A stretch of DNA of 64,000 nucleotides, from the NCBI GenBank assembly GCA_910575255.1, contig CAJTEM010000009.1:62001-126000 (forward strand), written 5' to 3'. Under the pieces are notes generated by a model. The model did no database searches, was not told the DNA's origin, and saw only the letters and a program-made list of their open reading frames with translations. This document shows, in pieces, positions 58,458 to 64,000 of this stretch. How positions within the stretch are numbered: the stretch's first letter is position 1; each line of letters begins with the position of its first letter. The position numbers and the translations under genes are program-made. This stretch comes from Lachnospiraceae bacterium (GTDB taxonomy: Bacteria; Bacillota; Clostridia; Lachnospirales; Lachnospiraceae).

Positions 58458-59864
58458 TTATCTCCTCCAGATCCCCCCCACCATTACCAGCATATCATCG
58501 CGCGGCTCCTCTTCCCGGCACGCAAACTCCAAAAGCTCGTCCGCCATTTCCTGAACGCTGTGCACCTCCATTCCCTCTATGTACTCCCGCAGGCTCCCTT
58601 CCTTATCCTCTCCCGGACATGCCTCCAGCACACCGTCCGTTACCAGGATCACCCGGTCGCCGTCCCATAGCTTTCGTGACAACAGCACCGGCTCCACCGT
58701 TTTCAGCACCCCGGCCGGCACCTCCCCGGCCTCCAGGACCTCCACCCCGTTGCCATTTAAAACAAATGTCGCTGCTGCTCCCAGCTTCATAACCTCTAAA
58801 ACCCCGGTGTGCAGATCCACGCAGCACAGATCCATCGTTGCCGGATGCTGTTCTTTGCCGGTCAGTATCAGCACTGTATTCACCATTTTCAATGCCGACC
58901 TGGCCGAAAAGCCGGTTTCCAAAAGCTGCTGAGCCAGCTCCACCACCCGACGGCTTTCCTCAAATGCCTGCTCTCCGCTCCCCATGCCGTCAGAGATACT
59001 CATAATCACCTGCCCCGGAGCCTCCTCCGAATAGGTAAAGTTATCCCCGGAAAACGTCTCTCCCTCACGAGGCACCCGGGCCAGACCATACATCATCCGG
59101 TACCTCCCGGTCTCTGCAAAATGAATGGTTGCCGTCTGTCTGGTTACCAGCGCCCGCGTATCCTTCGGCGCATACCAGCTTTTGTTTCCCATGGCATGTC
59201 CCAGAAGCTCGGCGGCTTCCCGGGCCGTCACGCAGCGCCCATTGGTTGTTCTTACTGTCAGATAGGCCTCCCTTTTCCGGTCCTCATGCTCCAGGATCAG
59301 CAGATTTTCCACCAGCATATGATACTGCCGGAACGCCCGTTTGACCGCCTCTTCCCGGCTTTCGGTAATATCCGATGCCTGTTCCATCTGGTGGGCAAAC
59401 TCCTCAAGAATCACTGCCAGCTCCCGAAACTGGATCATCACCGTATCCCGGCTTTCCAGGAAACGGTTTTTCCACTCCAGATTCATGGTTGCCCTCCCCA
59501 GATGCCGGTTTAACTGGGCTAAGTACTCCTCCCGCCGACGACATATCTCCAGAAAAAAGCGCGGCATGTCCTCGAACTCCACCTGCCCTTTCTGCTCAAA
59601 GGCACGCAGAAGATAATACAGGTAATAGCTGTCTTCCTTTTCACTGTCACTATAAAGATTACACCGACTGCAGTCCTCACAGACCATGGCCGCTGACATC
59701 TGCATGGCTGCCATGGCATCCTCCCGGCTTAAGCCCCGCTTCCGGTCCATTTCATCCTGGCAGGATCTGGCCAGAATCTCCAGAGAACGCGCCATCTCTC
59801 CCAGACGGCTGGCCGTATATACATTCACATCCGCCATATCCCGGCGTTTTGATCGTCTCCACAC
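58458..59864 (-). CDS. spoIIE: SpoIIE-type PP2C phosphatase lacking the membrane domain
   Basis: This 468-aa protein matches the central and phosphatase parts of SpoIIE, which dephosphorylates SpoIIAA and so activates sigma-F in the forespore. The N-terminal half includes MVCEDCSRCNLY. The PP2C domain has SISDGMGSGEQAFEESR, LGAAATFVL, GDRVILVTDGVLEA and EPRDDMLVMVGGIW with its metal-binding Asp residues. Bacillus SpoIIE is about 820 aa with ten membrane helices at the start; none is encoded here. AGGAGGGG lies five bases before the GTG, so the short form seems real. It lies between divIC and tilS as expected. Confidence 0.9.
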   Translation of the reverse strand: MWRRSKRRDMADVNVYTASRLGEMARSLEILARSCQDEMDRKRGLSREDAMAAMQMSAAMVCEDCSRCNLYSDSEKEDSYYLYYLLRAFEQKGQVEFEDMPRFFLEICRRREEYLAQLNRHLGRATMNLEWKNRFLESRDTVMIQFRELAVILEEFAHQMEQASDITESREEAVKRAFRQYHMLVENLLILEHEDRKREAYLTVRTTNGRCVTAREAAELLGHAMGNKSWYAPKDTRALVTRQTATIHFAETGRYRMMYGLARVPREGETFSGDNFTYSEEAPGQVIMSISDGMGSGEQAFEESRRVVELAQQLLETGFSARSALKMVNTVLILTGKEQHPATMDLCCVDLHTGVLEVMKLGAAATFVLNGNGVEVLEAGEVPAGVLKTVEPVLLSRKLWDGDRVILVTDGVLEACPGEDKEGSLREYIEGMEVHSVQEMADELLEFACREEEPRDDMLVMVGGIWRR

Positions 59865-59917
59865 AAAAATCCCCTCCTAAGGCTCATTATATGCGCCCGG
59901 AAGGGATTGTATTCTTA

Positions 59918-60253
59918 TTAGTTTTTCGGTATCGGCTTCAGCAGTATCTCGTCCGGCTTCACCAGCCCCAGTTTCTGCTTTGCCACCTCTTCTATGTACT
60001 GCTTGGTCTGCACATATACCTCGTACTCCTTCAGCTTCTCTGCCCGGCTGACCTCCTCGTCATACTGGCGCTGCAGCAGTATCTCCCTTTCCTGGTATTC
60101 CAGGTCCCTCTTCTTCATGGATGCGCCTCTGACATTCACAACGACTCCCAGGCTGAACACTACCAGGGTGATTCCGATGATCGTCATCCGGTTCCCCAAA
60201 CGATCCTTTTTATGCTTTTTGTTTCTATGCCCGGCGTTGCCATATATCCTCAT
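59918..60253 (-). CDS. divIC: DivIC/FtsB-family septum protein
   Basis: This 111-aa protein has a basic cytoplasmic tail, one membrane helix (about 21-42) and an external coiled coil (EYQEREILLQRQYDEEVSRA) ending in QKLGLVKPDEILLKP, the usual family tail. It stabilises the division complex with FtsL and DivIB. It lies between yabQ and spoIIE, in the Bacillus order. Confidence 0.9.
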   Translation of the reverse strand: MRIYGNAGHRNKKHKKDRLGNRMTIIGITLVVFSLGVVVNVRGASMKKRDLEYQEREILLQRQYDEEVSRAEKLKEYEVYVQTKQYIEEVAKQKLGLVKPDEILLKPIPKN

Positions 60254-60271
60254 CGTCTCACCCGCCTCTGT

Positions 60272-60616
60272 CTATTTTCTCTTCCGCTTTAATAAACCTA
60301 TTTTAAGGTATCTTCGGATCTTTTTCAACACTTTCCTCAAAATTGTACTGCACAGGCGATCATACACAATCATGGTCAAAAATATAGTACTGATGACATA
60401 CAGCCGCAATGCCCCGTCATTTTCCTCATAAAGCAGGTAAAATACAGCAAGCCCGGCAAAAATCCAGTATAACAGATCTTCCACGCCCACCCAAAGCCAG
60501 CCGTGAGGCACCAGCGCCCGAAACAGCCGCAGCAGATCATAAAGCGCCATCAGGCCGGCGCCCGCAGCCACCCCCAGAATCAGAAGCCTGATCTCAAAAT
60601 GAATTCCGGGACTCAT
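60272..60616 (-). CDS. yabQ: Spore cortex protein YabQ
   Basis: This 114-aa protein has three or four membrane helices, the motif YDLLRLFRALVPH and a basic tail. YabQ is needed for cortex formation during sporulation. It follows yabP by 16 bases, so the two are probably co-transcribed. The assignment rests on motifs and on gene order. Confidence 0.85.
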   Translation of the reverse strand: MSPGIHFEIRLLILGVAAGAGLMALYDLLRLFRALVPHGWLWVGVEDLLYWIFAGLAVFYLLYEENDGALRLYVISTIFLTMIVYDRLCSTILRKVLKKIRRYLKIGLLKRKRK

Positions 60617-60632
60617 CCTCCTGCCCCTTTCC

Positions 60633-60917
60633 TCATTTAAACAGCCTCACAAAAAAGGACTGTCCGGCCTTGCGGTAGGCCTCATTGGAGGAATAGGTCA
60701 TACTGTCCACCGTTCCGGTGACATCCACCTCCCCCTTCTCCACCGAAAGACGGCTTACATGCAGCTCCTTGCCCTTCAGTGTCAAAAGTCCCAGATCTGT
60801 GTCCATAATCACCTGATTCTCATCAAACGATACCACTTCCCGCACTCCCGTCAGATTCGCTGCCGCACGATTCTGCAGAAAACAGGCGTGAGGACGGTTT
60901 CCCGATTTTTCCTCCAT
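60633..60917 (-). CDS. yabP: Sporulation protein YabP
   Basis: This 94-aa protein has the family pattern NRAAANLTGVREVVSFDENQ, VIMDTDLGLLTLKGKEL and VEKGEVDVTGTVDSMTYS. YabP is needed for the spore cortex and forms filaments in a related family. CAGGAGG precedes ATG 60917; the frame is open further to 61043 without a ribosome site. Confidence 0.9.
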   Translation of the reverse strand: MEEKSGNRPHACFLQNRAAANLTGVREVVSFDENQVIMDTDLGLLTLKGKELHVSRLSVEKGEVDVTGTVDSMTYSSNEAYRKAGQSFFVRLFK

Positions 60918-60987
60918 GCAAAAGACCTCCTGCCATACAAAACACCTGGTTTCAGTATATGAGGAGGTCTGTTCTTTTATGATGCTT

Positions 60988-61227
60988 TTACAGGTACCGA
61001 TACAGCTCCTTTGCATCATCCTTGCGGACGGTTTCCTGCACATCCAGTACTTCCACTTTCACAGAGCTGGTGCCGAACTGTATTTCTATAATATCTCCTG
61101 CCTTGACATTCACGGATGCCTTGGCAGGCTTGTCATTCACCAGAACCCGCCCGGCGTCACAAGCTTCATTGGCCACTGTACGGCGCTTGATCAGGCGAGA
61201 TACCTTCAAATATTTATCCAATCTCAT
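60988..61227 (-). CDS. rqcP: S4-domain ribosome quality-control protein RqcP
   Basis: This 79-aa RNA-binding protein (YabO in Bacillus) has the S4 motif MRLDKYLKVSRLIKRRTVAN and GRVLVNDKPAKASVNVKAGD. It works with RqcH to add Ala tails to stalled nascent chains. Its ATG lies three bases after the HU stop. Confidence 0.92.
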   Translation of the reverse strand: MRLDKYLKVSRLIKRRTVANEACDAGRVLVNDKPAKASVNVKAGDIIEIQFGTSSVKVEVLDVQETVRKDDAKELYRYL

Positions 61228-61230
61228 AGA

Positions 61231-61506
61231 TTATTCGTTTACCATATCCTTTAATGCTTTACCCGGTTTGAACTTAGGACTCTTGCAGGCCTTGATCGGC
61301 ATGGTCTCTCCGGTACGCGGATTCCTGCCCTCTCTTGCCGCTCTCTCAGAAACCTCAAAAGTTCCGAATCCTACCAGCTGTACCTTATCGCCGTTCTTCA
61401 GCGCGGCAGAAACAACATCAGCAAATGCTTTCAGGGCCGCCTCTGCATCTCTCCTGGAGATATCTGCCTGCTCTGCAATCGCTGCAACTAATTCTGTTTT
61501 ATTCAT
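61231..61506 (-). CDS. hup: HU-type DNA-binding protein
   Basis: This 91-aa nucleoid protein has [20 protein letters not shown], the core [18 protein letters not shown] and the DNA-wrapping arm [23 protein letters not shown] 61506 was preferred to 61512, since GGAGGA lies seven bases before it. It has its own promoter at 61574-61602. Confidence 0.96.
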   Translation of the reverse strand: MNKTELVAAIAEQADISRRDAEAALKAFADVVSAALKNGDKVQLVGFGTFEVSERAAREGRNPRTGETMPIKACKSPKFKPGKALKDMVNE

Positions 61507-61530
61507 GTTCATTTCCTCCTAAAATCGTCT

Positions 61531-61549
61531 GGTATCGCTTATCGATACC
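61531..61549. other. Leader hairpin before hup
   Basis: GGTATCG pairs with CGATACC around five bases in the HU leader. It is not followed by a U run, so it is more likely a stabiliser than a terminator. Confidence 0.4.
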
Positions 61550-61573
61550 CCCTGAATATTGTGTACTCTACAA

Positions 61574-61602
61574 TTTATATATGTTTTGCCTCTGTTTGTC
61601 AA
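61574..61602 (-). promoter_or_regulatory. Promoter of hup
   Basis: On the minus strand TTGACA and TATAAA are separated by 17 bp. The -35 overlaps the mazG stop codon. Confidence 0.75.
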
Positions 61603-61979
61603 GGTTTTTTAGCTTTTTCCTGTTTTTTAATCTCATTCCACAAATTCAGACTTTCTTCCGGCGTCAGAGGGCCCTGATTGCCAAAGACATGCGGATGACG
61701 GCGGATCATCTTTTCACAGATTCCGTCCACCACATCCTCGAGCCGGAAATACCCCTGTTCCCTGGCTATCTGACTGTAAATCAACACATGGAAGAGCAGA
61801 TCTCCCAGCTCCTCACACAAGTTTTCCATATCCTGATGATCGATCGCCTCCAGAACCTCTCTGGTCTCCTCCTGCAGACATGACTTTAAACTTTCCATCG
61901 TCTGCTTTCGATCCCACGGACATCCCTGCTCGGAGCGCAGCTTCTCCACCACGGATACCAGTTCCTCAAATGTATGCAT
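61599..61979 (-). CDS. mazG: MazG-family nucleoside triphosphate pyrophosphohydrolase
   Basis: This 126-aa enzyme removes abnormal NTPs. The motif CPWDRKQTMESLKSCLQEE and the Glu-rich metal site EELGDLLFHV are present. Only one MazG domain is encoded; Bacillus YabN also has a methylase half, absent here. ATG 61979 overlaps the GlgX-like gene by 14 bases, and AGGAAG lies upstream. Confidence 0.92.
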   Translation of the reverse strand: MHTFEELVSVVEKLRSEQGCPWDRKQTMESLKSCLQEETREVLEAIDHQDMENLCEELGDLLFHVLIYSQIAREQGYFRLEDVVDGICEKMIRRHPHVFGNQGPLTPEESLNLWNEIKKQEKAKKP

Positions 61980-63906
61980 TCTTTGCTTCCTCTCTTCCTG
62001 GCTCCGGCTGCTTCTGCAATGCTCCCGTCCTGTTCTCTTCTTTCGTCTTCTCTTCATTCACTGTCGCCGGCTTGCCTATCAGCACCGTAATGCTCCGGGG
62101 CGACGCCATCATGCGCTTCTGATCCGCACGCTCCGGCTCCTGTCCCGGTTCATAGAAACCGTTGTTTTTGCTGTCTGCAGTATCAAAGGCTACATGCCAC
62201 CTCAGTCCTCCGGGCAGATGCGGCAGAGCAAATTCATGCGGCTCCCAATGCATATTATAAGCCACGAAAAAACTGTCATCCTTTGTTCCGTCCGCTTTTT
62301 TGCCATATTCACCACAGTAAAGGATTCCCAGATGGCGGCGAAAATGGTCGAATTCCGGAACCCATGCCTTCCCTCCATGGTAGGATACATCCGGCAGCCC
62401 GCAGGCCTGATAATCCATCAACCGCGGCTCTCTGCTGCCGTGAAACACCGGATGTTCCCTGCGGAACCTGATGATATATCTGACAAATTCCAACAGATCC
62501 CGGTTGGTCCTCTGCTGATTCCAGTTGAGCCAGGATATCTCATTGTCCTGACAATAGGCATTATTATTGCCGCCCTGAGAGTTGCCGAACTCATCTCCGG
62601 CCATTAAAAGCGGGGTTCCCTGACTTAAAAACAGCAAAAGCAGGGCATTGCGCAACTGCTGCCTGCGCAGTGACAGAATCTTTTTTTTGCGGTTCGGCCC
62701 CTCTGTCCCGCAGTTCCAGGTATAATTGTAGCTGGTTCCATCCCGGTTTTGTTCGCCGTTTTCCTCATTGTGCTTCTGTTCATAGCAGACCATATCCATC
62801 AGTGTAAATCCATTGGTATTGGCCATATAGTGAATCACACCGCGGTCCGCCGGATTGTGCCTGCTGCAAAATGCCAACTGCTTCATCCGGTCCTCGTCGC
62901 CTCTTAAAACCCGGCGCATGTCAATCAAAAAACCGTCATTGTACTCTGCCAGATGCTTCTCTGAAGAGGAGTCCGCCACATCCCCCCAGGAATCTGCCCA
63001 CAGCTTTGTATGTGCCAGATAAGGATCGCCGGCCAGCAAATCAGTTCTTACCTTTCCCACCAGATGGATCCCATCCAGATGATATTCTCTCACCCAGCGT
63101 CGTACCATATCCAGCACAAAAGAGGGCGTTTCCTCCCCGGTAAAGAAAAGCTCTGTCACCAGCTCAATCCCCGCCTGATGCAACTCCTTCACCAGCTGCT
63201 TCAGCTCCTCATCCGGCTGATGTCTCTTTCCTGCATAAGATGCCTTGGGTGCTCCGTTTAAGGCCGGGCCATACCCCCAGTAATTCAGCTTTCCGGAGGC
63301 TTCCCTGTGCTCTGTCGGGCCACCCTGATACACGGTCACCATAACCTCAGAAAACTCTGTAAACGGCATCAGCTCCAGCGTCGTGACTCCCAGCTCCTTC
63401 AGATAGGGAATCTTCTCGGCAATTCCCCGAAAGGTCCCCTTATTCTTCACCTTGGATGAGGGATGCCGGGTAAACCCCCGCACATGGGCACGGTAAATCA
63501 CACAGTCCTCATAAGGTATCTGCAGCGGCTTATCCCCCGCCCAGTCAAATTCCTCCCGATGGATTGGACTATGCAATAGAGTGTCAAGCTGTTCTGTCCC
63601 GCCCCAGTCCTCCTGTCCGGTAAACGTATGTCCGTAAGGATCCGGAAAACACTTTCCGTCTGCCTCAAAGGCATATTCATAACGATCCAGATCCCCGCCC
63701 AGCACTGTCATTTCCCATACATTACCGATCCTTCCGCCCTCTGGAAAGGGAATCCGGATCGGATCCCGCTTCGATGACGGCAGAAACAAAAGCAGGCTGC
63801 AGGTTGCTGCCGGAACTGCCACCGAGACATGAATCCCCCCTTCTACAATCGTGAGCCCAAATGGATATGCTTTCCTGTCACTGTTGTCGATCTTATACTG
63901 TCGCAC
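61966..63906 (-). CDS. GlgX-like GH13 protein with all catalytic residues replaced (probable pseudoenzyme)
   Basis: This 646-aa protein follows glycogen debranching enzyme GlgX from end to end, with a CBM48-like N-terminus (about 1-120) and the GH13 barrel. Region I, normally DVVxNHT, reads ELFFTGE (252-258). Region II, normally DGFRFD, is DGIHLV (278-283), so the nucleophile is Val. Region III, normally KLIAEPW, is KLWADSW (301-307). Region IV, normally AHDGFTL, is ANTNGFTL (362-369). The surrounding VCYEQKHNEENGEQNRDGT stays conserved, as do GNSQGGNNNAYCQDN and other structural stretches. The frame is intact, so it is not a decayed gene; a glycan-binding or regulatory role is inferred. It overlaps mazG. 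Confidence 0.88.
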   Translation of the reverse strand: MRQYKIDNSDRKAYPFGLTIVEGGIHVSVAVPAATCSLLLFLPSSKRDPIRIPFPEGGRIGNVWEMTVLGGDLDRYEYAFEADGKCFPDPYGHTFTGQEDWGGTEQLDTLLHSPIHREEFDWAGDKPLQIPYEDCVIYRAHVRGFTRHPSSKVKNKGTFRGIAEKIPYLKELGVTTLELMPFTEFSEVMVTVYQGGPTEHREASGKLNYWGYGPALNGAPKASYAGKRHQPDEELKQLVKELHQAGIELVTELFFTGEETPSFVLDMVRRWVREYHLDGIHLVGKVRTDLLAGDPYLAHTKLWADSWGDVADSSSEKHLAEYNDGFLIDMRRVLRGDEDRMKQLAFCSRHNPADRGVIHYMANTNGFTLMDMVCYEQKHNEENGEQNRDGTSYNYTWNCGTEGPNRKKKILSLRRQQLRNALLLLFLSQGTPLLMAGDEFGNSQGGNNNAYCQDNEISWLNWNQQRTNRDLLEFVRYIIRFRREHPVFHGSREPRLMDYQACGLPDVSYHGGKAWVPEFDHFRRHLGILYCGEYGKKADGTKDDSFFVAYNMHWEPHEFALPHLPGGLRWHVAFDTADSKNNGFYEPGQEPERADQKRMMASPRSITVLIGKPATVNEEKTKEENRTGALQKQPEPGREEAKNAYI

Positions 63907-63946
63907 TCTCCAGCCACCTTTCTTTGTCTTATGTCACCCTCTGCCG

Positions 63947-64000
63947 CTAAAATAACCTCTCCTTATATACGCCCTGTTCGATCAGCCTGCGGATGGCCTC
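63947..64000 (-). CDS. C-terminal fragment of an unidentified protein
   Basis: The minus strand is open from the window edge and ends EAIRRLIEQGVYKERLF followed by TAG, 40 bases before the GlgX-like start. The residues look coding, but the fragment is too short to name. In Bacillus this position upstream of mazG holds yabM or spoVT. Confidence 0.35.
   Translation of the reverse strand, partial: EAIRRLIEQGVYKERLF

Overview
The window reads as chromosomal DNA of a moderately GC-rich, spore-forming Clostridia, most likely a Lachnospiraceae gut commensal. This is inferred from the gene content and order: a Bacillus/Clostridia-type mazG-rqcP-yabP-yabQ-divIC-spoIIE-tilS-hpt-ftsH sporulation and division block, a RecD2 helicase, MreB, an LPKTG-anchored surface protein remnant and tagaturonate reductase. 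No phage, CRISPR array, transposase or rRNA was seen. Most genes lie on the minus strand.

Layout. 1-2.7 kb (+): a carbohydrate-acid catabolism fragment (SDR dehydrogenase cut by the window edge, GntR/LacI-type regulator, DapA/NanA-family aldolase). 2.8-3.9 kb: a 166-bp palindrome running into a signal-peptidase-like gene that has no membrane anchor. 3.9-13.6 kb (-): one tightly packed eight-gene operon with a VanRS-like two-component system, an 850-aa envelope protein, an ABC exporter, and SPFH, zinc-ribbon and TPM-domain proteins resembling the Bacillus YdjGHI membrane-stress set. 13.7-17.9 kb: a decayed LPXTG surface protein and a small repeat protein. 18.4-19.4 kb: a DUF3810 membrane metallopeptidase. 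19.6-27.1 kb (-): the whole F1Fo ATP synthase operon, whose c subunit carries a sodium-binding signature. 27.5-29.6 kb: a SARP/BTAD-like regulator facing a three-repeat protein.

29.8-36.3 kb (-): prfA, prmC, DUF1385, rpmE, rho and rarA. 36.5-38.8 kb: a polysaccharide deacetylase and tagaturonate reductase, the latter with paired operator-like palindromes. 39.1-43.7 kb (-): cold-shock protein, then rplL-rplJ behind an L10 leader with attenuator, rplA-rplK each preceded by the same 28-bp leader element, nusG, secE and rpmG. 44-49.6 kb (-): comF, recD2, mreB, a 41-aa membrane microprotein and an HD hydrolase. 49.8-51.5 kb: three tRNAs around a low-GC cell-wall-binding-repeat protein. 51.9-64 kb (-): an intact GH13 glucosidase, then ftsH-hpt-tilS-spoIIE-divIC-yabQ-yabP-rqcP-hup-mazG, and a GlgX-like protein in which every GH13 catalytic residue is replaced.

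The intergenic spaces share at least seven copies of a mosaic palindromic repeat (GGTACGCC...GGGGAGGG...), usually at operon ends. The most notable observations are the eight-gene envelope-stress operon, the dead GlgX paralogue, the dispersed repeat family, the duplicated rplK/rplA leader element and a small protein family built from WQG/LELV repeats.
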